From NCBI RefSeq assembly GCF_027922365.1, contig NZ_BSFN01000002.1:186001-250000 (forward strand): a stretch of DNA of 64,000 bases, read 5' to 3'. The notes beneath the pieces are model-generated. The model worked only from the letters and a program-made list of their open reading frames with translations, searched no databases and was not told where the DNA came from. Positions within the stretch are counted from its first letter, which is position 1. Each line of letters starts with the position of its first letter. This document shows, piece by piece, positions 10,233-20,472 of the stretch. The translations under genes were made by a program, and so were the position numbers. The stretch comes from Pseudomonas turukhanskensis (GTDB taxonomy: Bacteria; Pseudomonadota; Gammaproteobacteria; Pseudomonadales; Pseudomonadaceae).

Positions 10233-11165
10233 TTAACGCACTGATTTAGTGCGAGTTTTGCCAACTGACGGAACGCTGACAGCCGCCTGACGTTGCTCAC
10301 GCACCAGCTCGATAAAGTGCTGTGCACCAAGCCCCAGAGGCTTGCTGTTGGACCACACCAGATCGACCCATAGCGACAGTTGGGAAATGTTGGTGAGCGC
10401 TAGCTCCACCAGCGTGCCGGCGTGCAGTTGTGGGCGTACCAGCGACTCCGGCAAATAGCCCCAACCGAGGCCCGCCTGCATCATGCGCAGGGCGGCGGTA
10501 TGGCTGTCGGTGCGCCAATGGTGGTGAGCCTGGAGGAAACGGGGTTGCAGCGCTTCGGGATCACGACCGGCGACCACTATCTGGCGGTGCTCGGCCAGTT
10601 CGTCGATGCGCAGCTTGCGGCCGCCGACGATGGCGGGGTGGTGCGGGGCGATCACTGCCAGGAGGGTTTCCTGGGTGGTTTCCTGGCAACACTCACGGCT
10701 GTCGAAGTTGGGGTTTTCGAAGACCAACGCCAGTTGCACCCGACCCTCATGCAGCATGCGGATAGCATCGGCCTCCGGGGCGGCCAGCACTTGCACATCC
10801 AGCGTAGGAAAGCGTTCGGCCAACCTGGCCAGTGGTGTGGCCCAATCGGAAGCCAACAGCTCCGGGGCGATGGCCAGGCACAGGCAGCTTTCCAGGCCGG
10901 TGGACAGCGCCAGGGCCTGGGCTTCCCACAGCTCGAACTGCTGCAACATAAAACGCGCTTTGGCTTGCAACGCCAGCGCCGCCGCGGTGGGCTGCGGCTC
11001 GCGACCGCGGCGGTCAAACAGCTCCAGATTGAGGTCGGCTTCCAGGTTGGCAATGGTCATGCTGACGGCCGAGGGCACGCGGCCAATGCTGCGCGCGGCT
11101 GCTGAAAAGGAGCCCTTGTCGAGCACCGCGAGAAAAACCTGCACCGCGTCTTTGGTTAAGCTCAT
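10233..11165 (-). CDS. LysR-family transcriptional regulator
   Basis: A 310-residue LTTR. The N-terminal winged helix-turn-helix (residues 4-62: KGSFSAAARSIGRVPSAVSM, then NLELFDRRGR) is followed by a type 2 periplasmic-binding-like effector domain (about 90-295). It is divergent from the PACE efflux gene with about 85 bases between them, which contain a 7-base inverted repeat. LysR genes commonly sit divergently beside PACE genes and control them, so regulation of that pump is the likely role. The effector is unknown. Confidence 0.9.
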   Translation of the reverse strand: MSLTKDAVQVFLAVLDKGSFSAAARSIGRVPSAVSMTIANLEADLNLELFDRRGREPQPTAAALALQAKARFMLQQFELWEAQALALSTGLESCLCLAIAPELLASDWATPLARLAERFPTLDVQVLAAPEADAIRMLHEGRVQLALVFENPNFDSRECCQETTQETLLAVIAPHHPAIVGGRKLRIDELAEHRQIVVAGRDPEALQPRFLQAHHHWRTDSHTAALRMMQAGLGWGYLPESLVRPQLHAGTLVELALTNISQLSLWVDLVWSNSKPLGLGAQHFIELVREQRQAAVSVPSVGKTRTKSVR

Positions 11166-11176
11166 CTATCAGTTTT

Positions 11177-11205
11177 CCTGAAATAAGCTGACTTAAGGTT
11201 TCAGG
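11177..11205. promoter_or_regulatory. Candidate LysR operator between lysR and the PACE gene
   Basis: CCTGAAA at 11177-11183 and TTTCAGG at 11199-11205 form a perfect 7-base inverted repeat with a 15-base spacer, inside the divergent promoter region. The spacing is wider than the classic T-N11-A core, so the assignment is tentative. Confidence 0.4.
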
Positions 11206-11253
11206 CTATTAGAAATAGGGTGGCCACACATTGGCAAGTACGAGCACGCGGTG

Positions 11254-11688
11254 ATGCAGGGCAAAAAACGCAAAGTAGTGCAGGCGGTCAGTTATGAACT
11301 GGTGGCGCTGCTCTTTATCACTCCGGCCATGGCCTGGGTGTTTGAAGGGGGTATGGTGCTGTCCGGCGCACTGGCGTTGGCGCTATGCCTGGTGGCCATG
11401 GTGTGGAATATGGTGTTCAACAGCCTGTTTGAGGCGTGGGAGAAACGCCGGCGCAATCCCAGGCGCACGCTGAGCAGACGGGTGCTGCACGCCGTTACGT
11501 TTGAGTTGGGCTTGTTGCTGATGACGGTACCGATGCTGGTGTGGGCCTTGAATATCGGCTGGTGGCAGGCGTTGGCCACTGACTTTTCGCTGATGCTGTT
11601 TTTTCTGCTGTACGCATTTGTCTTTCAGTGGGGGTTCGATCTGTTGTTCGGCGTGCCCAGTGCCACCTTGGTGAAAACCACCGCCTGA
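11254..11688 (+). CDS. PACE-family efflux transporter (AceI-like)
   Basis: A 144-residue inner-membrane protein with four hydrophobic helices arranged as two tandem bacterial transmembrane pair domains. The first has KRKVVQAVSYE and WNMVFNSLFEAWE; the second has RRVLHAVTFELGLL and FQWGFDLLF. These repeats match Acinetobacter AceI, a proton-coupled exporter of chlorhexidine and short diamines. The membrane-embedded Glu of helix 1 (SYE) is present. I use the ATG at 11254; a GTG immediately before it (11251) is the alternative. The divergent LysR is the probable regulator. Family assignment is strong, physiological substrate inferred. Confidence 0.88.
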   Translation: MQGKKRKVVQAVSYELVALLFITPAMAWVFEGGMVLSGALALALCLVAMVWNMVFNSLFEAWEKRRRNPRRTLSRRVLHAVTFELGLLLMTVPMLVWALNIGWWQALATDFSLMLFFLLYAFVFQWGFDLLFGVPSATLVKTTA

Positions 11689-11745
11689 TTGGCCTCGAGG
11701 CTTTGTCCCTGAGGGAGAGAGGCGGGTCGAACCAAGCACTTAAGC

Positions 11746-11783
11746 GTCAAGCCCCTCGCCCGCTAGCGGGCGAGGGGCTTGAC
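11746..11783. repeat. 38-bp perfect palindrome between convergent genes
   Basis: Arms 11746-11764 and 11765-11783 are exact reverse complements with no spacer, centred on GCT|AGC (core CGCCCGCTAGCGGGCG). It lies between the convergent PACE and phosphatase genes. No T-run follows on either side, so it is either a factor-independent-like stop for both genes or a REP-class element. Confidence 0.75.
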
Positions 11784-11794
11784 TCGCAATGCGG

Positions 11795-12580
11795 TTAGCG
11801 AATGTCGCCAATGCTCGGCACCTTCTGCACCTCGCGCAAGTAGTAGGCGTACCACTGCAGTTCGTTGCGGCTGAAGCGGCTGAGTTCGCGCCCGGCAATG
11901 CGCTTGGCATTGGCGTAGGCATCGAGGTAAGAAATGCCCTGGTACTTCATGGCATAAGCAGCAGCCACCTCACCGGTGCGGTCCTTACCCGCCTCGCAAT
12001 GGATATACAGCACCAGGGGCCGCGCGTTTGCCTGGTTGGCAAGCAACAGGCTCTGGATGTTTTCCAGCAGCACGTCGGTGCTGCTCAGGGTAGGAATTCT
12101 CTCCAGTTTTTTACGCACCTCTGCAGGGTAGTCATTGGGCGAGGTAAGGCTGCCATACACCGGATGGTTGATCACTTGGCCCAGGTGGCTGTTGACCTTC
12201 CAGAACTGCCGTTCGATGGCCAGATCGGCGGCTTCGTTCGGGTTGATGCTGTTGACCAGGCTGATATCGATCAGAAAGTACTGCTCAGGCAGCACTCCAC
12301 CGGGGGCCGCTTCTTTCATTGCTGCTCGCAATTCGTTGTAGCTGAATTCGTGGCCGTTGATGGGCATGTTGCCGCGAAACAGGTAGTTGCCTGAGCCGGT
12401 GTCTGTCGCGAGCAGCGACACCAGTTTGGGCGTGAACTTGTTTTGCTCACGTGTTTCCTCAGCCTGCTGCTCGAGGATTTGCGCATAGACGAGGCGGGAG
12501 TCTTGGTGAGCAGGCGTGGTGCAACCAGCCAAAACCAGAGCAAGAGGGACAATTAGGGTAAGTAGACGCGGGGTGAACAT
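11795..12580 (-). CDS. Lipoprotein with protein-tyrosine-phosphatase active site
   Basis: A 261-residue protein with a lipoprotein signal peptide (LVLAGC, lipidated Cys20), so it should be exported and anchored to a membrane. The C-terminal half carries HCEAGKDRTGE, the CX5R phosphatase loop (nucleophile C195, R201), of the dual-specificity / Y_phosphatase3 type. An inositol-phosphatase (PTP-like phytase) role is also possible, because those secreted enzymes use a similar HCEAG loop. LATDTGSGNYLFRGNMP resembles the N-terminal region of this phosphatase group. Start ATG at 12580 has AGGAG six bases upstream; the frame is open further back, but only antisense to rlmF. It stands alone between two short gaps. 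Catalytic class is well supported; substrate is not. Confidence 0.78.
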   Translation of the reverse strand: MFTPRLLTLIVPLALVLAGCTTPAHQDSRLVYAQILEQQAEETREQNKFTPKLVSLLATDTGSGNYLFRGNMPINGHEFSYNELRAAMKEAAPGGVLPEQYFLIDISLVNSINPNEAADLAIERQFWKVNSHLGQVINHPVYGSLTSPNDYPAEVRKKLERIPTLSSTDVLLENIQSLLLANQANARPLVLYIHCEAGKDRTGEVAAAYAMKYQGISYLDAYANAKRIAGRELSRFSRNELQWYAYYLREVQKVPSIGDIR

Positions 12581-12710
12581 GCTAGCTCCTGAGGGAAAAA
12601 GGCCGAAGGCCGTCAGGCAGCGATGCTCAGTCAGTCGAGGAGGGATGTATGTAGGATTGGGCTTGCGGTAGGCCGGGCCGGGCAACCAGATGTGCAGGCC
12701 AGCGGGGTGG

Positions 12711-13676
12711 TCAAGCCCAGCGGGCCTTGCGCCACGCGCGGCGCTGGTTTTTGTCGAGGAACGTCCAGGCCACGAAGCGACTTTGTTTTTGCCCCTGCGC
12801 CATGTCCACGACGCGGATATCGCCGGCGCCAATCTGCTGCAGGCGTTGTTGCAACAGGGCGACGTTGCTGATTTTCGACACCAGGGTGCTAAAGCAGAAC
12901 ACCTGCTCGGCGAAAGCGGCGCTTTCGTCGGCCATGCGGCTGATAAACGCCAGCTCGCCGCCTTCACAGTGCAGTTCGTTGCTTTGCCCGCCAAAGTTTA
13001 GCTCGGGCAATTTACGGCTGGGGTCGAGCTTGCCGAGGTTTTTCCATTTACGCTGGCTGCCACTGCGGGCCTCGTCCAGCGAGGCGTGAAACGGTGGGTT
13101 GCAGAGGGTGAAGTCGAAGCGCTCTTGGCTGCCGATCAAGCCCTGAAAAATATGCGCAGGGTCAGCCTGCTGACGCAGCTCGACGGCAGCAGCAACGGTT
13201 GGGTTGGCCTTGAGAATCGCCGCCGCCGAGGCCAGCGACTGCGGATCGATATCCGCACCGACAAACTGCCAGCCATAGTCGTGCTGGCCAATCAGCGGGT
13301 AGATGCAGTTGGCGCCAACGCCAATGTCCAGGCCGCGCACGCGAGGGCCGCGAGGAATCACGCCATCGTGGCTGGCACCCAACAGGTCGGCCAGGTAGTG
13401 CAGGTAATCGGCCCGCCCCGGCACCGGCGGGCACAAGTAAGCGGGCGGAATATCCCAGCCGCGCACGCCGTAGAACTGCTGCAGCAAGGCGCGGTTGAAG
13501 GCCTTTACCGCCGCCGGGTTGGCGAAGTCGATGCTCTCTTTGCCATACGGGTTGATGATTACAAAAGCACCCAGCTCGGGGCTGGCCTTGATCATCTGGG
13601 CAAAGTCATAGCGGCCCTGATGGCGGTTGCGCGGGTGCAGCACGGGCTTTTTTTCGGCGGGGTTCTTCGGGGACAT
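12711..13676 (-). CDS. rlmF: 23S rRNA (adenine-1618-N6)-methyltransferase RlmF
   Basis: A 321-residue SAM-dependent methyltransferase that modifies A1618 of 23S rRNA. The basic N-terminus ([15 protein letters not shown]) is characteristic of RlmF. The SAM-binding motif I is [13 protein letters not shown], and the N6-adenine catalytic motif is NPPF in [13 protein letters not shown]. The start ATG overlaps the stop of the upstream 98-residue winged-helix gene by one base (TGATG), so the pair is coupled; the frame extends upstream but that part lies in the other gene. Confidence 0.92.
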   Translation of the reverse strand: MSPKNPAEKKPVLHPRNRHQGRYDFAQMIKASPELGAFVIINPYGKESIDFANPAAVKAFNRALLQQFYGVRGWDIPPAYLCPPVPGRADYLHYLADLLGASHDGVIPRGPRVRGLDIGVGANCIYPLIGQHDYGWQFVGADIDPQSLASAAAILKANPTVAAAVELRQQADPAHIFQGLIGSQERFDFTLCNPPFHASLDEARSGSQRKWKNLGKLDPSRKLPELNFGGQSNELHCEGGELAFISRMADESAAFAEQVFCFSTLVSKISNVALLQQRLQQIGAGDIRVVDMAQGQKQSRFVAWTFLDKNQRRAWRKARWA

Positions 13677-13972
13677 CAGGGGTAACCCAATACGCGTTTG
13701 ATCTGCGCCAGGTTCGCGCCTATCCACTGTTTGTCGATAGCGCCCCAACTGCGAATTTCATAATGGCCGGCGTTGTTGCGCTCGCCGGCTTGTTGGGCGA
13801 ACTGGCAGTCGATATCCAGATCGGCCAGAGCCAGCAGGGTGTCTTGCGCGGTGCGACGCGGCATACCAGTAGCGTCCATCAGCGCAGGCACGGTGCTGGC
13901 CTGGCCGCTGTCGATCAGCCAGGCCACGTAGAGGCGGCGGTAGAAGCTGCTTTTGGTTTTGCTCACGTCCAT
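13676..13972 (-). CDS. Small winged helix-turn-helix protein
   Basis: A 98-residue protein of unknown role. The segment [20 protein letters not shown] (about residues 27-46) looks like a helix-turn-helix, and the remainder, ending [15 protein letters not shown], would complete a compact winged-helix fold. It is translationally coupled to rlmF through a TGATG junction and preceded by the SRPBCC-like gene 12 bases upstream, so the three probably form one transcript. A DNA-binding function is inferred from the fold only; no target is suggested by the sequence. Confidence 0.7.
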   Translation of the reverse strand: MDVSKTKSSFYRRLYVAWLIDSGQASTVPALMDATGMPRRTAQDTLLALADLDIDCQFAQQAGERNNAGHYEIRSWGAIDKQWIGANLAQIKRVLGYP

Positions 13973-13984
13973 GGCCTTGTTCCT

Positions 13985-14449
13985 TCAGTGCAGTTGCTTG
14001 CGGTCACGGGCGCGCAAGGCGCGGTGACGGCTGGCGAAAAACAGCTTGAGAAAACCCTCTACCAGCCAGCCGGCGAACAGCGGTTCAACGGTGAGTTGGT
14101 CAATCACGCGTGTGCCGCCGTTGGCACCGGTTTCCAGGCTACGTTCGTGGCGCCACAGGCGAGTGCCGGTCATGGGCGACTGTTCGATAAAACCGATGCC
14201 GGGGTTGAGTTGCAGCAAGGTCAGTTTCGAGACGCCCAGGGGCAGCAGCCCGAACAGCCATAGCCAACTGGTAAACAGCGGCTTGCCGGGCTGGAAGTCG
14301 AGGTCTTCCAGGTTGCGCACGCCAAAGGGAATGCTCATCCACAGCCAGGGGCGCATTTCGCGGCGCAGGCAGCGCACGTCGGTGATCCAGCGCCATACTT
14401 GCGTGCGGTCGGACTTCAACGTGGATTCAAACCGCAGGGAAATGGCCAT
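13985..14449 (-). CDS. SRPBCC/START-like conserved protein
   Basis: A 154-residue protein resembling the polyketide-cyclase/START-like (SRPBCC) fold. It begins MAISLRFESTLKSDRTQVWRW, as these domains do (first strand, then the V-W helix). It then has alternating strands and ends with a long amphipathic helix (VEGFLKLFFASRHRAL). No catalytic residues are obvious; such proteins bind hydrophobic ligands. Its start lies about 58 bases from the valS stop, beyond the hairpin that follows valS. Function unknown. Confidence 0.65.
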   Translation of the reverse strand: MAISLRFESTLKSDRTQVWRWITDVRCLRREMRPWLWMSIPFGVRNLEDLDFQPGKPLFTSWLWLFGLLPLGVSKLTLLQLNPGIGFIEQSPMTGTRLWRHERSLETGANGGTRVIDQLTVEPLFAGWLVEGFLKLFFASRHRALRARDRKQLH

Positions 14450-14471
14450 CCGTGTGTGCGCTCTGGAAACA

Positions 14472-14498
14472 ACTCGGCCCTGATAGTCAGGGCCGAGT
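14472..14498 (-). terminator. Hairpin after valS
   Basis: Perfect 12-base arms ACTCGGCCCTGA (14472-14483) and TCAGGGCCGAGT (14487-14498) with a 3-base loop, just past the valS stop on its strand. Only a short TGTTT follows, so it may be a weak terminator with readthrough into the small downstream genes. Confidence 0.65.
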
Positions 14499-14506
14499 AG
14501 GGGGGC

Positions 14507-17338
14507 TTAAAGGCTGGCGATACGGCCGCGCTGTTCGGTGAACTGGGCCACCGCCTGTTCGGCTTCGGCCAGTTTGGCGCGCTCTTTGGCGATGACATCG
14601 GCGGGGGCCTTGTCGACGAACGCGGCATTGCCGAGTTTGCCGCCAACACGGGCCACTTCCTGGGTCAGGCGTTGAATCTCCTTGTCCAGGCGCGCCAGTT
14701 CGGCGTCCTTGTCGATCAGGCCAGCCATCGGAACCAGCACCTGCATCTCGCCCACCAGCGCAGTGGCAGACATCGGCGCTTCGGCACCGGCAGCCAACAC
14801 CGTGACGTTATCGAGCTTGGCCAGTTTGTTCAGCAGCGGCGCGTTGTCGGTGAGACGACGCTGGTCCTCGGCACTGGCGTTTTGCAGGAACACGTCGATG
14901 CGCTTGGCCATGGAGATATTCATCTCGCCGCGGATCTGGCGCAGGCCGAGCATCAGGGCTTTGACCCACTCGATATCGCCTTCGGCGGCAGCATCGATGC
15001 GTGCGTCGTTGGCCACCGGCCAGGCTTGCAGCATGATGGTTTCACCCGTTACGCCGGCGGCGCCTTTGATGCGCTGCCAGATTTCTTCGGTGATAAACGG
15101 CATGAACGGATGGGCCAGACGCAGGATCACTTCCAGGACGCGCACCAGGGTACGGCGGGTGCCGCGCTGGCGTTCAATGGGCGCGTTCTCGTCCCATAGC
15201 ACCGGCTTGACCAGCTCCAGGTACCAGGCGCAGTACTCGTCCCAGACAAACTCGTAGAGGCTTTGCGCGGCCAGGTCAAAGCGGAAGTTGTCCAGTTGGC
15301 GGGTTACTTCGGCTTCGGTGCGTTGCAGCTGCGAGATGATCCAGCGGTCGACCGACGACAGCTCGACTTCTTCACCGTTGACGCCGGTCTCCTGGCCGTC
15401 AGTGTTCTCGATCACGAAGTTGGCGGCGTTCCACAGCTTGTTGCAGAAGTTGCGGTAGCCCTCGACGCGGCCCATGTCGAACTTGATATCGCGGCCGGTG
15501 GAGGCCAGCGAGCAGAAGGTAAAGCGCAGGGCGTCGGTGCCGTAGCTGGCGATACCTTCGGGGAATTCAGCCTTGGTCTGCTTGGCGATCTTTTCCGCCA
15601 TCTTCGGCTGCATCAAACCGCTGGTGCGTTTTTCCAGGAGGGTGTCCAGGTCGATGCCGTCGACGATATCCAGCGGGTCCAGAACGTTGCCCTTGGACTT
15701 GGACATTTTCTGCCCCTGACCATCGCGCACCAGGCCGTGCACGTACACGGTCTTGAACGGAATCTGCCCGGTCAGGTGGGTGGACAGCATGATCATCCGG
15801 GCTACCCAGAAGAAGATGATGTCGAAACCGGTCACCAGCACGTCGGTGGGGTGGAAGGTTTTCAGCGCTTCGGTCTGGTTCGGCCAGCCGAGGGTGGAGA
15901 AGGTCCAGAGGCCCGAGCTGAACCAGGTGTCGAGCACGTCGTCGTCCTGGCGCAGGGCGATGTCGCCGAGGTTGTGCTTGGCGCGCACTTCGGCTTCGTC
16001 ACGGCCTACATACACCTTGCCGGCTTCGTCGTACCAGGCCGGAATGCGGTGGCCCCACCAGAGCTGACGGCTGATGCACCAGTCCTGGATGTCACGCATC
16101 CAGCTGAAGTACATGTTTTCGTACTGCTTGGGCACGAACTGAATTTCGCCGCTTTCCACGACCGCGATGGCTTTTTCGGCCAGCGGCTTGGTGGAGACGT
16201 ACCACTGATCGGTCAGCCACGGCTCGATGACGGTGCCGGAGCGGTCGCCCTTGGGCACTTTCAGCGCGTGGTCGTCAATTTTTTCCAGCAGGCCCTGGGC
16301 GTCGAGGTCAGCCACCATCTGCTTGCGGGCAACAAAACGGTCCATGCCGGCGTACTGCGCGGGCAGGCTGGCTTCGAAGGTGTCGTTGACGCTGCCGTCA
16401 ATGTTGAACACTTGCGCGCGGCCGAGGATGGCGGCGTTTTTGTCCAGCACATTGATCAGCGGCAGATTGTGGCGTTTGCCCACTTCGTAGTCGTTGAAGT
16501 CGTGCGCCGGGGTGATTTTCACGCAGCCGGTGCCGAACTCGGGGTCGCAGTATTCGTCGGCCACGATGGGGATCAGACGGCCCACCAGTGGCAGTTTGAC
16601 GAACTTGCCGATCAGCGCCTGATAGCGCTCATCGCTCGGGTGCACGGCCACTGCGCTGTCGCCCAGCAGGGTTTCCGGGCGGGTAGTGGCGACGATCAGG
16701 TAGTCCAGGCCATCGGCAGTCTTGGCGCCATCGGCCAGCGGGTAGCGCAGGTTCCACAGGAAGCCTTTCTCGTCGTGGTTTTCCACTTCGAGGTCGGAGA
16801 TCGCCGTGTGCAGCTTGGTGTCCCAGTTGACCAGGCGCTTGCCGCGGTAGATCAGGCCGTCTTCATGCAGGCGAACGAAGGCTTCCTGTACGGCTTCGGA
16901 CAGGTCGGGGTCCATGGTGAATTTTTCCCGGCTCCAGTCCACCGAGGAGCCGAGGCGACGGATCTGCCGGCTGATATTGCCGCCGGACTGACCTTTCCAT
17001 TCCCAGACTTTTTCCAGGAATTTGTCGCGGCCCAAGTCGTGGCGGCTAAGGCCCTGGGCGCCGATCTGACGCTCCACCAGCATTTGCGTAGCGATACCGG
17101 CGTGGTCGGTACCCGGCTGCCACAGGGTGTTGCGGCCCTGCATGCGGCGGAAGCGGATCAGTGCGTCCATGATCGCGTTGTTGAAGCCGTGGCCCATGTG
17201 CAGGCTCCCGGTGACGTTCGGCGGCGGGATCATGATGGTGTAGGAGTCGCCGCTACCTTGCGGGGCGAAATAGTTCTTCGACTCCCAGGTTTCGTACCAG
17301 GAGGTTTCAATGGCGTGGGGCTGGTACGTCTTGTCCAT
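14507..17338 (-). CDS. valS: Valyl-tRNA synthetase
   Basis: Charges tRNA-Val with valine and edits mischarged threonine. The 943 residues are colinear with class Ia ValRS. The HIGH motif appears as HMGH (47-50) and KMSKS in QKMSKSKGN near residue 545. [10 protein letters not shown] marks the editing domain, and the C-terminal coiled-coil arm is present ([20 protein letters not shown]). Genes in the same orientation upstream are an unknown 192-residue protein and holC, the conserved Pseudomonas order. Confidence 0.97.
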   Translation of the reverse strand: MDKTYQPHAIETSWYETWESKNYFAPQGSGDSYTIMIPPPNVTGSLHMGHGFNNAIMDALIRFRRMQGRNTLWQPGTDHAGIATQMLVERQIGAQGLSRHDLGRDKFLEKVWEWKGQSGGNISRQIRRLGSSVDWSREKFTMDPDLSEAVQEAFVRLHEDGLIYRGKRLVNWDTKLHTAISDLEVENHDEKGFLWNLRYPLADGAKTADGLDYLIVATTRPETLLGDSAVAVHPSDERYQALIGKFVKLPLVGRLIPIVADEYCDPEFGTGCVKITPAHDFNDYEVGKRHNLPLINVLDKNAAILGRAQVFNIDGSVNDTFEASLPAQYAGMDRFVARKQMVADLDAQGLLEKIDDHALKVPKGDRSGTVIEPWLTDQWYVSTKPLAEKAIAVVESGEIQFVPKQYENMYFSWMRDIQDWCISRQLWWGHRIPAWYDEAGKVYVGRDEAEVRAKHNLGDIALRQDDDVLDTWFSSGLWTFSTLGWPNQTEALKTFHPTDVLVTGFDIIFFWVARMIMLSTHLTGQIPFKTVYVHGLVRDGQGQKMSKSKGNVLDPLDIVDGIDLDTLLEKRTSGLMQPKMAEKIAKQTKAEFPEGIASYGTDALRFTFCSLASTGRDIKFDMGRVEGYRNFCNKLWNAANFVIENTDGQETGVNGEEVELSSVDRWIISQLQRTEAEVTRQLDNFRFDLAAQSLYEFVWDEYCAWYLELVKPVLWDENAPIERQRGTRRTLVRVLEVILRLAHPFMPFITEEIWQRIKGAAGVTGETIMLQAWPVANDARIDAAAEGDIEWVKALMLGLRQIRGEMNISMAKRIDVFLQNASAEDQRRLTDNAPLLNKLAKLDNVTVLAAGAEAPMSATALVGEMQVLVPMAGLIDKDAELARLDKEIQRLTQEVARVGGKLGNAAFVDKAPADVIAKERAKLAEAEQAVAQFTEQRGRIASL

Positions 17339-17455
17339 GCGGATCGGGACCCTGTTCGGCAGCTAATCGGAAAGCCGGCAAGTATAACGGGGTTGATCGC
17401 AGGCGGGTAATGCGCGTGATACGCGGGGGAAGCGGTACTGATGGGGCCTGCTCCT

Positions 17456-17542
17456 TCATCCCCGCGCAGGCGGGGATCCAGAGTGATTCAGGAGAACGCG
17501 CCCGTCTGGGAATTCTGGATTCCAGCCTGCGCTGGGACGACG
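17456..17542. repeat. Inverted doublet of a CCCCGCGCAGGCGGGG-type repeat
   Basis: TCCCCGCGCAGGCGGGGATC (from about 17459) and, inverted, CTGGATTCCAGCCTGCGCTG (from about 17515) are related units facing each other across about 34 bases. Each unit is itself a small hairpin. The element sits in the 247-base gap upstream of valS, and resembles widespread short dispersed repeats of the CGTCATCCCCGC type. Nothing else is recognised in this gap. Confidence 0.65.
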
Positions 17543-17585
17543 GAAGTTGGTGTCACTATCTCGATTTTCCCCGCGCAGTGGGCGG

Positions 17586-18164
17586 TCAGCTCTTGCGCGG
17601 CGGCAACAACCGGGTCAGACGTGCTTCGAGCCGACGTTTAAGCTCGGCCTCTATCTGCGGCACAAAGTCGTCGATCACGTCTTGCAGAATAAGCTGCGCG
17701 GCAGCGCGCAGTTCGCCGTCCAGGCGCAGCAGGTCGCTGGTGGTGTTGCTGCTTTCCACGCTGCGTTGCACGGTCTGCGCCAGGCCTTGCGGTGGTTGGG
17801 GCCTAGTTGCAGCAGCAGGTTGCGCGATGGCTGCCGGAGCGCTGGCAATCGTAGGCGCCTGCCCGGCCGGTGTTACGGCGGCGGGCGATGGGTCCGGGCG
17901 CGGCACGGCCGGCGGCGGGGTGTGCGCCGGGGCAGCGGTAATAGTGGGGCGCGCCTGAGCCGGCGGCGTCGGCGTTGCCGGTGCAACGATTTCCGAGAGC
18001 AGCGGAATCTGGCCCAACTCCACCGAATCGGTGAGCAGCGGCAGGTCCAGATATTGATCTGTGGTATCGATGCCGGCAGGTTCGTTGTTGCTCAGAAACT
18101 CACGGATCGACTCCAGGTCGTCGAGCAAGTGGCTGGGCTTTTGTGGCGGTTTTGGAGTGTCCAT
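17586..18164 (-). CDS. Conserved hypothetical protein between holC and valS
   Basis: A 192-residue protein of unknown function. The N-terminus (SHLLDDLESIREFL, then acidic DTTDQYLDLPLL) is conserved-looking. The middle (about 60-130) is a low-complexity Ala/Pro linker, and the C-terminal 60 residues form amphipathic helices ending in a basic tail (LKRRLEARLTRLLPPRKS). It starts eight bases after the holC stop, so it is in one operon with holC and perhaps pepA. Position next to the polymerase III chi subunit hints at a replication or holoenzyme-associated role, but nothing in the sequence proves it. Confidence 0.75.
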   Translation of the reverse strand: MDTPKPPQKPSHLLDDLESIREFLSNNEPAGIDTTDQYLDLPLLTDSVELGQIPLLSEIVAPATPTPPAQARPTITAAPAHTPPPAVPRPDPSPAAVTPAGQAPTIASAPAAIAQPAAATRPQPPQGLAQTVQRSVESSNTTSDLLRLDGELRAAAQLILQDVIDDFVPQIEAELKRRLEARLTRLLPPRKS

Positions 18165-18172
18165 GGCTCTGG

Positions 18173-18592
18173 CTACAGTTCAACGCGCTTGGGGTCGTAA
18201 CCCTGCTGGCGATAGGTACGAAAGTTTTCCCGCGAGCTCGCCAGTTGTTCGGGTTGCTGGTTGACGATCTCGATCACCCGGCTGAACCGCTGCACATGGG
18301 GCGACAGGCTGCTGTTGAGATTGATCAGCAAGCCCTGGCTCGCGGCAGGTTCGTCGTCCAGGCCGATCACCACCGGCGCATCGGGTGCGTCGCGGTGCAG
18401 GCTGTGGGGTACGAAGGTTTCGGCCTTGAAACGCCACAAAAGTTCGTCCACCTCGGCGCATTGCGCTTCGTCACTGGCGCGCATGAATACCGGCATGCCA
18501 TGGCGCCAGGCCTTCATCGCCAATTGGCAGGCCGCGCGCAGACGCTCGGCGGGGGCGGTGGAGGAGAGCACGTAGAATTCGATGCGGGGCAT
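18173..18592 (-). CDS. holC: DNA polymerase III subunit chi
   Basis: A 139-residue accessory subunit of the clamp loader that links it to single-strand-binding protein. The protein starts MPRIEFYVLSSTAPAERLRA and contains the conserved DELLWRFKAETFVPHSL and RFSRVIEIVN segments of HolC. The frame is open 24 codons earlier, but that extension runs into the REP repeat, so the ATG ending at 18592 is used. It lies downstream of pepA and upstream of the 192-residue protein, the standard Pseudomonas arrangement. Confidence 0.92.
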   Translation of the reverse strand: MPRIEFYVLSSTAPAERLRAACQLAMKAWRHGMPVFMRASDEAQCAEVDELLWRFKAETFVPHSLHRDAPDAPVVIGLDDEPAASQGLLINLNSSLSPHVQRFSRVIEIVNQQPEQLASSRENFRTYRQQGYDPKRVEL

Positions 18593-18630
18593 GGTGATTT
18601 CGTTGTAGTCGTGAAAATCGTATCCCCGAA

Positions 18631-18686
18631 GTAGCGGCTTCAGCTTCGATGCGTTCAAGAGCATCGCGGCTGAAGCCGCTCCTACA
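18631..18686. repeat. REP element between pepA and holC
   Basis: GTAG-CGGCTTCAGC at the left and GCTGAAGCCGCT-CCTAC at the right form a long hairpin with an inner GATGC/GCATC stem. The sequence matches the common Pseudomonas REP core GTAGGAGCGGCTTCAGCCGCGA. It may stabilise or end the pepA transcript. Confidence 0.8.
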
Positions 18687-18702
18687 GGGTTTGCGTCGGG
18701 TA

Positions 18703-20244
<1,542 letters not shown>

Positions 20245-20472
20245 CTATCGGTGTGAAAACCGCGCGGCGAGATAAAACCTTTGAAAAACGGGCTCGGACT
20301 GCGCAGCTGGCTCTAGTAAACTCCGCGTCCTTGTCGTTGTTCGGCAGGCGTGAACCGCGTTGGTTTCGTTGCCACACCTGCAAATTTTTGGTCGCTGGCC
20401 TTTACTGGGCTGGCAACAGGTCGGCTAGTTTGAGCTTAGCCGCCTGAGCCTGACAACCCTGGAGTGTCTGGT

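Noticed and set aside
12581..12994. N-terminal extension of the lipoprotein phosphatase
   Set aside because: The extension overlaps rlmF antisense; the ATG at 12580 has a good ribosome site and begins a proper lipoprotein signal.
15263..17410. A 715-codon open frame on the + strand opposite valS
   Set aside because: It is wholly antisense to a full-length, motif-complete valyl-tRNA synthetase and has the low-complexity composition expected of a GC-rich shadow frame.
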